A stretch of 41,572 bases of DNA from Planctomycetaceae bacterium. Lineage in GTDB: Bacteria > Planctomycetota > Planctomycetia > Pirellulales > Pirellulaceae. The notes under the pieces are model-generated. The model did not search any database, was not told the origin of the DNA, and saw only the letters and a list, made by a program, of their open reading frames with translations. The stretch lies in NCBI GenBank assembly GCA_002717145.1, contig PBCP01000025.1, forward strand, positions 1-41,572. Direction: 5' to 3'. The stretch's first letter is position 1. Each line of letters opens with the position of its first letter. Below are positions 1-7,687 of the stretch, one piece after another. A program made the position numbers and the translations under genes.

Positions 1-191
1 GTGAGTTTGTCGATAGCTTTGCCAGCAAGCCATTGTTGAAATCTATTGAGATCATGACGATAAGCAAGAATGCTGTTGTCAGCCAGTTGACATTCGTTAC
101 GCAGGTATTTCTCAAAGTCCTGGAAAACCTGAATTCTTGTCTTCCGGGCAGGTTTCGCTTTATCTCGGCGTCGTTTTATCAGCCTTGGCAT
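1..191 (-). CDS. Tyrosine recombinase XerC/XerD-like, N-terminal part (runs off left edge)
   Basis: Reading the minus strand from an ATG at 191 gives 63 codons open to the window edge. After a very basic start (MPRLIKRRRDKAKPARK) comes a segment with FEKYLRNE, then NSILAYRHDLNRFQQWL. This is the pattern of the N-terminal SAM-like, core-binding domain of XerC/XerD integrases: an aromatic-rich helix, then a 'T/S-xxxY-xxDL-xxFxxWL' helix. XerCD recombinases resolve chromosome dimers at dif, and phage and integron integrases share the domain. The catalytic domain with R-H-R-Y lies outside the window, so the family is clear but the exact type is not. The start has a weak AGGA-like box upstream. 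The next gene (galE) is divergent, about 300 bp away. Confidence 0.75.
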   Translation of the reverse strand, partial: MPRLIKRRRDKAKPARKTRIQVFQDFEKYLRNECQLADNSILAYRHDLNRFQQWLAGKAIDKL

Positions 192-488
192 GAATAGTTG
201 GGAATCCTGAGACGTTTGCTTCTGTATGGATAGAACCTAATTAATAAAACCTGATTGGACATTCAGGCTACTAAAGGCGTCGGCATCCTCGATCGTGAAT
301 CTGTATGGATACGTTGTAACCAGTAATTCAAGATCACGCTCGCCTTTTGTTTGTAACGGTTATTCCGATTAGGACGATTTAATTTGGGGGGTTGCCATGT
401 CGTTTGGTTTTGACATGAAAACTGCCGGTTCGATTAGTCGAAAATAGAAGTACACCTACTTCTTAACTCCCTCAATAATGATTCTATT
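192..488. other. Divergent intergenic region, xerCD-like / galE
   Basis: About 297 bp between two divergent starts. I see no gene, tRNA or strong hairpin. A perfect TTGACA hexamer lies at 410-415 on the plus strand, but the best -10 match at 17 bp spacing (433-438, ATTAGT) is only 3 of 6. A galE promoter here is therefore possible but weakly supported. Confidence 0.4.
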
Positions 489-1487
489 ATGAAAATTCTC
501 GTCACTGGAGCTGCAGGCTACATCGGCAGTCATACCTGCCGTCTGTTGACCGATTCCGGTCATCAGGTTTATGGGTATGACAACTTGTCACGTGGTCATC
601 GAGAAGCTTTTTCCAGAGCGACGGGCGGGCGTCTCCTGATTGAAGGAGATTTGCTAGACACGTTGCAGTTAAAAGAGGCATTGCAACAGCTTGAGATAGA
701 AGCAGTCGTCCATTTTGCGGCCTTTGGGTTAGTCGGCGAATCCGTCAAAAATCCGGAAATGTATCATCGAAATAATGTGGAAGGATCCGCTAGTTTATTG
801 CATGCGATGCATGAAGCGAGTGTCAGGCTTCTGGTGGTTTCAAGTACGACCGCGATTTATGGTGAACCGAAAACGATGCCGATTAGCGAAAATTCTCCTG
901 CTGCTCCGATTAATCCCTACGGGCAATCCAAATGGGATGTTGAGTGTCTGTTGCAACAAGCCTGCGAACATAATGGTCTGGGGTTTGCTGCCTTACGCTA
1001 TTTCAACGCCGCCGGAGCTGCTCCCGATGGAATGCTTGGCGAAGACCATCGTCCCGAAACGCACCTAATCCCGATTGTGCTTCAGGTGGCATTGGGTCAG
1101 CGTGACCGAATACAGATTTTCGGGGACGACTACCCAACCCCGGACGGCACTTGTGTGCGCGACTATGTTCATGTCAACGATCTGGCTGATGCTCATCTGA
1201 AAGCGGTGAATACTCTCACACCTGGTGAAAGCATCCAGGTTAATTTGGGGTCAGGTATAGGAACATCCGTTTTGGAGATTGTCAAGCATGCCAGACATGT
1301 GACCGGACACCCGATTCCGGCCGAAATGGCTGGTCGACGTTGCGGAGATCCTCCTTTGCTGATTGCTGACAACTCGAAAGCACAAACCGTACTTGGTTGG
1401 ACTCCGAAATATTCCAGCTTGGACTCGATATTGACCTCAGCCTGGCGGTGGCATCAAAAGCATCCCCACGGTTATCAGGCAACGTGA
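489..1487 (+). CDS. galE: UDP-glucose 4-epimerase
   Basis: Interconverts UDP-glucose and UDP-galactose using bound NAD, feeding galactose use and cell-envelope sugar synthesis in the cytoplasm. The 332-residue protein is a full-length extended SDR. The NAD-binding Rossmann motif GxxGxxG is at residues 7-13 (GAAGYIG), with D31 at the end of strand 2. The catalytic pair is Y144-x-x-x-K148 in NPYGQSK, preceded by the SST Ser/Thr region at 118-120. The substrate-domain segment LRYFNAAGA and the GxGxGTSVLEIV and C-terminal GRRCGDPP blocks are typical of GalE. The ATG at 489 gives the usual MKILVTGAAGYIG start. The Shine-Dalgarno is weak. It is followed after 52 bp by a PlsC-like gene on the same strand, possibly co-transcribed. 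Confidence 0.95.
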   Translation: MKILVTGAAGYIGSHTCRLLTDSGHQVYGYDNLSRGHREAFSRATGGRLLIEGDLLDTLQLKEALQQLEIEAVVHFAAFGLVGESVKNPEMYHRNNVEGSASLLHAMHEASVRLLVVSSTTAIYGEPKTMPISENSPAAPINPYGQSKWDVECLLQQACEHNGLGFAALRYFNAAGAAPDGMLGEDHRPETHLIPIVLQVALGQRDRIQIFGDDYPTPDGTCVRDYVHVNDLADAHLKAVNTLTPGESIQVNLGSGIGTSVLEIVKHARHVTGHPIPAEMAGRRCGDPPLLIADNSKAQTVLGWTPKYSSLDSILTSAWRWHQKHPHGYQAT

Positions 1488-1501
1488 GGTCGTTTAGCAA
1501 C

Positions 1502-1525
1502 TTCAGACAGACGAATCAGTCTGGA
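1502..1525 (+). promoter_or_regulatory. Small hairpin overlapping the ribosome binding site of the acyltransferase gene
   Basis: TTCAGAC (1502-1508) can pair with GTCTGGA (1519-1525), seven pairs with one wobble and a 10-nt loop. The 3' arm contains the first bases of the GGAGG box at 1523-1527, which lies 12 nt before the ATG at 1540. The structure could partly hide that box. It is short and may be chance. Confidence 0.25.
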
Positions 1526-1539
1526 GGGATAGCAGGTTT

Positions 1540-2790
1540 ATGCAAGATTTAATCATCGAAAAACCATACAGATTTGTAAAGCCGCCTCGTCGAAGCTTTG
1601 TGCTTTGGGTCGTCGCCGGTTTGCGATTGTATCGAATCTGGCTCAAGAGCTCTGAGAATATCTACAAATATGAGGTTCGTCATCAGCATCGTATTCAGGC
1701 TTCGCTGGATGCCGGACATAGTGTATTGGTGGCTGGCAATCACTGTCGTAATGCTGACCCGATGGCAATCGGAGAACTTCTATACGTCGTTAGTAGTTAT
1801 GCCTATTTGATGGCAAGTTGGCATCTTTACAATCAGGATGCATTTAGTGGCTGGATGATAAAACATCTGGGAGCGTTTAGTATCAATCGCGAAGGAATGG
1901 ACAAGGAGGCGATAAGTTTTTCTATTAAGACTCTGGTGGATGGCGAACGAATGTTGGTTATTTATCCCGAGGGCTCAATTTCACGCAGCAATGATTTTAT
2001 GCATCCCTTTCTTGATGGGACTGGATTTATTGCCAGATCTGCTGCTCGTAAACGTCAAAAATTAGTTGACGCATCGAATTCCGGAAAGGTGGTTGTCCAC
2101 CCGGTAACGTTCCGTTATCACTTCATCGGAGACTTTGAAGCTTGTTGTGAACACAGCCTTCAATTGCTCGAATCGCATTTGAATTGGACTCCGCAGACAA
2201 AATTGCCGTTGCTCGAACGAATTGCGAGAGTGGCCGGAGGATTGCTTGCAAAGCGTGAAGAGCAGTACCTCGGGGCCGCTCAGAGTGGTGATTACTATGA
2301 CCGAATTGAAACTTTGATTATCCAAATACTGTCGGCCCAGGAACAAAAATGGAAAGGTGAAGTCCAGCAGGGTGACTATATACCTCGTGTAAAAGCACTT
2401 CGGCCAATGATCGTCCCTGAGCTTACCAAGGGGACCTTGTCTCCTGAGGAAACGGCCATCCGGCGACAAGATTTATATGACCTGAATTTTGTACAGCAGC
2501 TCTGTTATTATCCGGTTGACTATTTGTCAGGTAAAACAGGTAAAGTGACACGTGAGCGGGTGATTGAAACGTTGGAGCGATTGGAGGAAGATTTGACTGA
2601 TAAAATCACTATGCTCCGCAGATTCAAACTTGTGATCGAGGTCTTAGATGCTGTTGATGTGCCTGCGGAGAAACTTCCACGAGGAGCTAAGAGTGACCCG
2701 GTCATGTATGAAGTGCGCGCCCGACTGGAAGCAAACTTAGCTCAGTCAGCCGAATCGATGTTGGCCTACGATGAAGGCTCATTTACTTAA
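1540..2790 (+). CDS. PlsC-like 1-acyl-glycerol-3-phosphate acyltransferase family protein with C-terminal extension
   Basis: Likely transfers an acyl chain to a lysophospholipid or related glycerol acceptor at the inner membrane. The 416-residue protein carries the acyltransferase motifs in order: NHCRNADP at 67-74 (NHx4D, H68 and D73 as catalytic pair), an SINR block near 114-117, and YPEGSIS at 142-148 in place of the classical FPEGTRS. A proline box (VVHPVTF) follows. The last ~200 residues go beyond the usual ~240-residue PlsC length and are rich in charged helices; I do not recognise a known domain there. The hydrophobic stretch near residues 20-35 may anchor it to the membrane. Its stop codon overlaps the stop of convergent prmC by a few bases, so there is no room for a terminator. 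The acceptor cannot be deduced. Confidence 0.8.
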   Translation: MQDLIIEKPYRFVKPPRRSFVLWVVAGLRLYRIWLKSSENIYKYEVRHQHRIQASLDAGHSVLVAGNHCRNADPMAIGELLYVVSSYAYLMASWHLYNQDAFSGWMIKHLGAFSINREGMDKEAISFSIKTLVDGERMLVIYPEGSISRSNDFMHPFLDGTGFIARSAARKRQKLVDASNSGKVVVHPVTFRYHFIGDFEACCEHSLQLLESHLNWTPQTKLPLLERIARVAGGLLAKREEQYLGAAQSGDYYDRIETLIIQILSAQEQKWKGEVQQGDYIPRVKALRPMIVPELTKGTLSPEETAIRRQDLYDLNFVQQLCYYPVDYLSGKTGKVTRERVIETLERLEEDLTDKITMLRRFKLVIEVLDAVDVPAEKLPRGAKSDPVMYEVRARLEANLAQSAESMLAYDEGSFT

Positions 2791-3674
2791 ATCTGTCCTA
2801 TAACCACCCGAGGGTTTCCGGAGTGGTCCGGTTTTATATCGACATTGCGATAGCCCTGCTCTGCTAACAACTGTTTGAGTGACTCGGCGAGCATGGGGCT
2901 AGTCTCAAGTACCAGCCAGCCATTGGGATGCAGTCTGTCCTTTGCTTCAGGAACCAGTCGTTGATATATTTCCAAGCCGGTCGGGCCTGCCACTAAAGCC
3001 TGTCGCGGCTCAAATTCTTTCACCGTTCGGTCACACTGCTCGAATTCGGCCTCGCTGACATAGGGTGGGTTACTAACAATGACATCAAATGCCTGATTCT
3101 CTAATGGAGTACATAAATCTCCACATCGAAATTCAATACGGTCAGCCACTGCATGAAATGCAGCGTTGTCGCGGGCGACAGTCAATGCAGCATCAGAGAT
3201 ATCGGATGCGACGAATTGCACTTGGGGAAGTTCACGAGCCAGTGTAACAGCTAGAATGCCACTTCCAGTTCCGATGTCAGCGATTGCATTCGGTTCCACG
3301 AGGTTGCCTTTGGTTAGATCCAAGACATTCTGGACGATGTCTTCAGTGTCAGGGCGAGGAATCAATGTGTCAGTCGTCACTTTGAATTTAAGCGAGAAAA
3401 ACTCTTTGTGACCAACCAAGTATGCGACCGGGCAACCAGCTGCTCGTTGTTTGACCAATTCCCGAAATTTAGCGCGAACGTTATCGCCGGGATCTTCCTC
3501 AAATCTTGTGTAAAGCATGATACGTTCACAGCCAAGCACTTCTGACAGCAAAACTTCCGTGTCTAGGCGAGCCGAATCAGATCCGCTTTCCGTTAGATAC
3601 TGGCTTGTCCAGTTGATTAGCCGGCCGATATTCCAAATCTGACCGTCGGCATCGGAGGAGTTTGCTTGAGACAT
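2787..3674 (-). CDS. prmC: Peptide chain release factor N5-glutamine methyltransferase
   Basis: Methylates the glutamine of the GGQ motif of release factors RF1 and RF2 with S-adenosylmethionine, which speeds peptide release. The sequence shows the N-terminal helical domain, then PRPDTE, the SAM-binding DIGTGSG, and the catalytic NPPY that is diagnostic for N5-glutamine and N6-adenine methyltransferases (NPPYVSEAEF). I chose the ATG at 3674 (295 residues). The frame also opens at a TTG at 3689, five codons earlier. It lies 42 bp after the prfA stop on the same strand, the usual prfA-prmC order, so it probably shares its transcript. Its 3' end overlaps the convergent acyltransferase stop by four bases. 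Confidence 0.93.
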   Translation of the reverse strand: MSQANSSDADGQIWNIGRLINWTSQYLTESGSDSARLDTEVLLSEVLGCERIMLYTRFEEDPGDNVRAKFRELVKQRAAGCPVAYLVGHKEFFSLKFKVTTDTLIPRPDTEDIVQNVLDLTKGNLVEPNAIADIGTGSGILAVTLARELPQVQFVASDISDAALTVARDNAAFHAVADRIEFRCGDLCTPLENQAFDVIVSNPPYVSEAEFEQCDRTVKEFEPRQALVAGPTGLEIYQRLVPEAKDRLHPNGWLVLETSPMLAESLKQLLAEQGYRNVDIKPDHSGNPRVVIGQI

Positions 3675-3716
3675 AAAGTGCGACTGCAAATCCGTTGCAG
3701 TAGAAAGGTGTTGAGT

Positions 3717-4505
3717 TTAGTCGTCGAGTGAACCCATGGATTCACGAAGTTGGTTCCTGTCATGATCGATCAGTAGATCGGAGACCATTTGCAGGTTACC
3801 TGCCAGAATTTGGTCGAGTTTGTACAGCGTAGCGTTGATGCGGTGATCGGTTAGACGGTTTTCAGGAAAGTTGTAAGTGCGAATACGCTGGCTGCGGTCA
3901 CCTGAACCGATCAGGGACTGCCGCTCGTTGGCCCGTTTCTCGTGCTCTTGTTGACGAAACAGCTCGTAAACGCGGGCCTGTAGGATTCGTAAAGCTTTCG
4001 CCAGATTTTTGTGCTGGCTTTTCTCGTCTTGCATGGAAACAACAATGCCCGTCTCATAATGGGTAAGACGAACTGCCGATGCTGTCTTGTTGACGTGTTG
4101 TCCCCCAGGGCCACTAGCGTGGAAAATGTCTTTTCGATAATCGTCCGGTTTGATGTTAATTTCAACATCCTCAGGTTCAGGTAGAACGGCAACCGTAGCT
4201 GCCGATGTATGAACCCGACCTTTTGTTTCAGTGTCGGGGACACGTTGCACACGGTGTCCGCCACTTTCATAACCGAGTTCGCGGAAAACACCATCACCTT
4301 CAAACGTCAGCGTGATTTCTTTAAAGCCACCCAATTCCGTTGGGCTGGCTTCCATGATCTCGACTTTCCAGCCCTTTATCTCGGAATGCCGTTTGTACAT
4401 TTCATACAAATCTCGAGCGAACAAAGCAGCTTCGTCTCCTCCTGTTCCCGCTCGAATCTCCATCACGCATCGCGTTCGCGTGGCATCTTCTCCCCCAACG
4501 GTCAT
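3717..4505 (-). CDS. prfA: Peptide chain release factor 1, core and C-terminal part (after in-frame stop)
   Basis: Recognises UAA and UAG in the ribosomal A site and triggers peptide release. This open frame of 262 codons holds everything after domain 1: [14 protein letters not shown], the codon-recognition loop with the P-x-T tripeptide (PDT, residues 90-92 here, in [14 protein letters not shown]), and the catalytic loop [10 protein letters not shown] with GGQ at 134-136. The C-terminus is complete ([14 protein letters not shown]). The upstream 92-codon frame at 4515-4793 is domain 1 of the same protein in the same reading frame. Only a single TAA (4515-4517) separates them, and together they would make 358 positions, the normal RF1 length. 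Translation of this part needs readthrough, or restart at ATG 4505, nine bases after the stop. No good Shine-Dalgarno precedes that ATG. A base-call error or a true nonsense mutation are the simple alternatives. Confidence 0.85.
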   Translation of the reverse strand: MTVGGEDATRTRCVMEIRAGTGGDEAALFARDLYEMYKRHSEIKGWKVEIMEASPTELGGFKEITLTFEGDGVFRELGYESGGHRVQRVPDTETKGRVHTSAATVAVLPEPEDVEINIKPDDYRKDIFHASGPGGQHVNKTASAVRLTHYETGIVVSMQDEKSQHKNLAKALRILQARVYELFRQQEHEKRANERQSLIGSGDRSQRIRTYNFPENRLTDHRINATLYKLDQILAGNLQMVSDLLIDHDRNQLRESMGSLDD

Positions 4506-4514
4506 GTCCAGTAA

Positions 4515-4517
4515 TTA
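4515..4517 (-). other. In-frame TAA codon inside prfA
   Basis: On the minus strand the order is TGG TCC TAA TTA CTG GAC ATG. The TAA is codon 93 of what would otherwise be a continuous 358-codon prfA frame, exactly between domain 1 and the decoding/catalytic core. UAA followed by U is normally an efficient termination context in bacteria, so spontaneous readthrough is not favoured by the local bases. RF1 itself reads UAA, as does RF2. Confidence 0.9.
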
Positions 4518-4793
4518 GGACCAGAGCTCTTCACGGCGTTGAGTGACACCGGGAATCTCCATGTTGGCTAATTCGACTTCTTCGGCATCTTCGCTGTTGG
4601 CCATTTCTTTAAGTTCGGACAACTCCTGAACGACAGATTTGAAATTGCGATAAAGCCCTGCCAACTTTGCCAGGCCACCGTGTTCACGGGCGACTGCGGC
4701 AAGCTTGGAAGAGTTTCCCAAAACTTCGGGATCCATCATCATCCCTTCGAGTTCTGTAAACCGAGCGAGTTTTTCTTCTAACATTTCCCGCAT
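4515..4793 (-). CDS. prfA: Peptide chain release factor 1, N-terminal domain 1 fragment
   Basis: This 92-codon frame starts at ATG 4793 with an AAGGA box about 11 nt upstream. It encodes the helical domain 1 of RF1: MREMLEEKLARFTELE, then DPEVLGN and a charged helix ending RREELWS, directly before TAA. In the RF1 family this domain forms a helical bundle that contacts the ribosomal L7/L12 stalk region and RF3 rather than decoding or catalysing. The sequence shows no sign of decay: the frame, length and family residues are kept up to the stop, and the same frame resumes immediately after it. A GAA or GAG codon would differ from TAA by one or two bases, and a charged residue would fit this helix. 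Confidence 0.85.
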   Translation of the reverse strand: MREMLEEKLARFTELEGMMMDPEVLGNSSKLAAVAREHGGLAKLAGLYRNFKSVVQELSELKEMANSEDAEEVELANMEIPGVTQRREELWS

Positions 4794-4886
4794 GGAACAG
4801 CGATCCTTGATGTTGTTAAGTTTGTGTTAATCAGCTGAGATTAAGTGGCGATTGGTGTTTTGCAGAGCCCTTACAGCCTAAATGAC

Positions 4887-4921
4887 AAACGCAGTGATCA
4901 GCAAGGCCGATCACTGCGTTT
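4887..4921 (-). terminator. Perfect 13-bp hairpin between rpmE and prfA
   Basis: AAACGCAGTGATC (4887-4899) and GATCACTGCGTTT (4909-4921) are perfect inverted repeats around a 9-nt loop. It lies 55 bp downstream of the rpmE stop and about 94 bp before the prfA start. The arms end in AAA/TTT, but only a short, broken T stretch follows on the minus strand (TTTGTCATTT). It may be a partial terminator setting the ratio of rpmE to prfA-prmC transcripts, or an RNA-processing site. Confidence 0.55.
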
Positions 4922-4976
4922 GATGACTTCTCAGTGACATGTCAGTATTGGATGACATCGCCACATATTAGACGAG

Positions 4977-5195
4977 CTATTTCTTCGTTCCGTATGAACC
5001 AGCCGCGAATTTGCTTTTGAATTTTTCAATCCTTCCGGCGGTGTCAACAAATTTGAGCTTCCCGGTATAAAACGGGTGACATTGTGAACAAATATCGATC
5101 TTTAGCTCGCTACGAGTACTACGAGTGGTGAATGAAGTGCCACAACCACATGTGACCTTAGTTTCGATGTAATCTGGATGAATGCCGTCTTTCAT
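4977..5195 (-). CDS. rpmE: 50S ribosomal protein L31, zinc-binding type
   Basis: Component of the large ribosomal subunit near the central protuberance, bridging to the small subunit. The 72-residue protein has the L31 signature start ([16 protein letters not shown]) and the four zinc ligands C16, C18, C36 and C39 (CGC...CSQCH). It is therefore the zinc-containing (C+) paralog rather than the zinc-free one. HPFYTGK and the [10 protein letters not shown] tail are typical. The gene heads the common bacterial order rpmE-prfA-prmC on the minus strand. The box upstream of the ATG is only GGA-like. Confidence 0.95.
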   Translation of the reverse strand: MKDGIHPDYIETKVTCGCGTSFTTRSTRSELKIDICSQCHPFYTGKLKFVDTAGRIEKFKSKFAAGSYGTKK

Positions 5196-5387
5196 CGTCC
5201 CATTCCAATAACAAGGATGTAAAATTTGTGTATTTCAAGCTTTTGACGCATGCAACCAGTTGTTACTGACAACAATATTAGGCCGTCAAACTACTGAATA
5301 TAGTCCGAATAACTGATTTCGACAAGAACTGCCACTAAACATTAAGAATTATATTTAATGCTAGCTTGAAGCTTTAATAACCGAGGA

Positions 5388-6527
5388 CTAACGTTGTCGA
5401 GCGAGTTGCTGAAAGAGGTCATAGCGAGCCTGCATTTCGATAAGGCTGTCGTTTCCAAATTTCTCACAAAAAGCAACCGCTACTTCAAAAGCCACCACAT
5501 TTTCAATAATGATAGCTGCTGCTGAAACTGCACAGACATCTGAGCGTTCGTAGTTTGCCACTTCTTTTTCTTTGGATTCAAGATTTATACTTTCGAGTGG
5601 TTTACGTAGCGTGCTAATGGGTTTTTTAGCCGCTCGGACTACCAACGGTTGGCCATTGGTCATGCCAGCCTCCAGTCCACCAGCGTTATTTGTAGGCCGC
5701 TCGTAACCAAGAGTTGCTGATTCTTTTGTCGCTTCGTGATAGGTGATCGGGTCATGAACCTGAGATCCGGGGCGCCGTGCTGCTTCGAATCCAAGGCCGA
5801 TTTCAACGCCCTTTATTGCCTGAACTGCCATTACCGCCTGGGCAATTTTTCCATCAAGTTTTCGGTCCCATTGAGCGTGCGTTCCAAGTCCGAATGGCAA
5901 TCCTTCAATACGGACTTCAAGGACCCCACCCAGCGTATCCCCATTCTCTCCGGCTTGGTCAATCAATTCGCAAATCTCGGCATCCTGCTCGGGATTCAAA
6001 GAGTAAACTTGACTCGATTCGCGGTACTCCCGCAATTGCCGGATGTCTCCCGGTTTGGGGTCGATAACAATGCCACCCAATTCGGATACATAGCCGATAC
6101 ATTCGATTCCAAATGGTTTGAGAATTTGCTTGGCTAACCCGCCAGCGGCAACTCTTACCGCAGTTTCACGAGCACTTGCACGCTCCAGAATATTACGAAT
6201 GGAACCAAGATACTTGATGGCGCCGGTCAAGTCGCCGTGACCTGGGCGAGGACGCTCCAGGTCTTTCATTCTTTCAAGCTTATAGTCTTTATTGATCACC
6301 TGCAGTGTTACTGGTGATCCCATCGTGACGTTGTTCCAGATTCCGGTCAGTACTTCCACCTGATCGGTTTCGATTTTTTGACGCCCCCCACGACCGTATC
6401 CTCCTTGTCGCATTTTTAGGTCGTAGTTAATCGACTCCAGGTCCAACTCGATACCTGCAGGAAATCCATCCACCAGCGCCAAAAGAGTTTTGCCGTGAGA
6501 TTCTCCTGCTGTCCAGTAACGTAACAT
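5388..6527 (-). CDS. aroC: Chorismate synthase
   Basis: Converts 5-enolpyruvylshikimate-3-phosphate to chorismate with reduced FMN, the last step of the shikimate pathway. From the ATG at 6527 the 379-residue product starts MLRYWTAGESHGK, the expected N-terminus with the GESHG signature. The frame extends upstream to a GTG at 6572, but those 15 residues do not look family-like. Further landmarks are the basic loop RQGGYGRGGRQKIE, RPRPGHGDLTGAIKY, the SARETAVRVAAG block, and the C-terminal RSDVCAVSAAAIIIEN. Length and motifs are complete. It stands alone on the minus strand, with 192 bp to rpmE downstream and a divergent transporter gene upstream. Confidence 0.96.
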   Translation of the reverse strand: MLRYWTAGESHGKTLLALVDGFPAGIELDLESINYDLKMRQGGYGRGGRQKIETDQVEVLTGIWNNVTMGSPVTLQVINKDYKLERMKDLERPRPGHGDLTGAIKYLGSIRNILERASARETAVRVAAGGLAKQILKPFGIECIGYVSELGGIVIDPKPGDIRQLREYRESSQVYSLNPEQDAEICELIDQAGENGDTLGGVLEVRIEGLPFGLGTHAQWDRKLDGKIAQAVMAVQAIKGVEIGLGFEAARRPGSQVHDPITYHEATKESATLGYERPTNNAGGLEAGMTNGQPLVVRAAKKPISTLRKPLESINLESKEKEVANYERSDVCAVSAAAIIIENVVAFEVAVAFCEKFGNDSLIEMQARYDLFQQLARQR

Positions 6528-6662
6528 ATCTGTGTTTTCTCGATGAATTATTGCTGGGTTTCTAGCTACCACTTCAGTTTAACTTGAGTGGTAAATATCG
6601 GATAGGTGCGTTAAAACTGAACGCTTGGGATAACTGCACTTCTATAGAATCGGATCATTGGC

Positions 6663-7670
6663 ATGGCAGGTGCTGCTGAACAACTGAAAAAACGCTGGTT
6701 TCTTGTTTCTTTGGTTGTCATCTTTACGGTTGGGGTTCTATTTCATGAAGCGTTGGCAAGTTTGCCGGACATGAAGTGGTTAAGGTCCAGCATCGTCTTT
6801 GTTGTACTTTACTTAATGGCCCTTCCACTCAGTTTGAAAGCAATCAGTTCGGGCATTCAACGCCCAAAAGGGACGCTACTTTCGATTGGGATGAACTACG
6901 GATTGCTACCTTTGGTGGCCTATGCCATCTCGTTAGCAATTAGCGATCAACAAGTTGCCAGAGGCCTTCTGGTTGCCGCCGTGACGCCCTGTACGCTTGC
7001 TTCGGCATCCGTCTGGACACGCAAAGCTGGCGGAAACGACAGCATTTCTATTCTGGTAACGCTGCTCACCAACGTTTTGTGTTTTCTCATTGCTCCTTTA
7101 TGGCTGTTATTTTATTTTGGTTCGAGCGAAGGCATGGAAAGCATCTCTTTGCAAGACATGGTAATCAAACTTGGCACCTTGGTGGTGTTGCCGATGATGT
7201 TAGCTCAGTTGACCCGGTTCCATAAACCAACGGCTATCTGGTCAACCGACCATAAGAGATATTTTAGCATTGCCGCTCAATGCGGAATCTTGTCGATGGT
7301 CTTTATGGGAGCCATCAAGGTTGCTCCGGAGTTGGTCAAAGCCGGAACGGATAATGGGGCAATCATGATATTGGTCACCGTAGTCAGTGTTGTCGTCATT
7401 CATAGTTCCGTTTTTTGGACCGGATTATATACTGGAAAAGCCATAGGCTTGACGAGGGAAGATTACATTGCGGTCGGATTTGCCGGTAGCCAAAAGACGT
7501 TGATGGTGGGCTTGCTTTTATGTATTGAATTAGAAGTTTTGGTTATTCCTATGGTATTCTTCCACGTTTGTCAGCTTTTTGTTGACACGATTTTTGCAGA
7601 CCGTCTGGCCGAGCAAACCAGGCGGATCAATGAGCAGGCTGAACCGGACCTTAGCGAACTTCCTACTTGA
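6663..7670 (+). CDS. Bile acid:sodium symporter (SBF-like) family transporter
   Basis: Integral membrane protein of 335 residues with about nine or ten hydrophobic segments spread over the whole length, the first near 13-30. The signature PCTLASASVWTRKAGGN at 109-125 matches the first discontinuous-helix motif of the SBF-like (YfeH-type) branch of the sodium/bile-acid symporter superfamily. A second polar motif, GFAGSQKTLMVG, lies in the second half and would be the inverted-repeat counterpart. The family moves organic anions with sodium, but the substrate of this branch is not established and cannot be read from the sequence. It is transcribed alone, divergent from aroC, and ends 17 bp from the convergent AsmA-like gene. 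Confidence 0.8.
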   Translation: MAGAAEQLKKRWFLVSLVVIFTVGVLFHEALASLPDMKWLRSSIVFVVLYLMALPLSLKAISSGIQRPKGTLLSIGMNYGLLPLVAYAISLAISDQQVARGLLVAAVTPCTLASASVWTRKAGGNDSISILVTLLTNVLCFLIAPLWLLFYFGSSEGMESISLQDMVIKLGTLVVLPMMLAQLTRFHKPTAIWSTDHKRYFSIAAQCGILSMVFMGAIKVAPELVKAGTDNGAIMILVTVVSVVVIHSSVFWTGLYTGKAIGLTREDYIAVGFAGSQKTLMVGLLLCIELEVLVIPMVFFHVCQLFVDTIFADRLAEQTRRINEQAEPDLSELPT

Positions 7671-7687
7671 TTTCTCGAAAACGCATT

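Noticed and set aside
410..438. galE promoter with perfect TTGACA
   Set aside because: The -10 hexamer at correct spacing matches only 3 of 6 positions, so I do not list it as a promoter feature.
2062..2469. Antisense open frame of 135 codons inside the PlsC-like gene
   Set aside because: It lies wholly within a well-supported gene on the other strand and shows no recognisable protein features.
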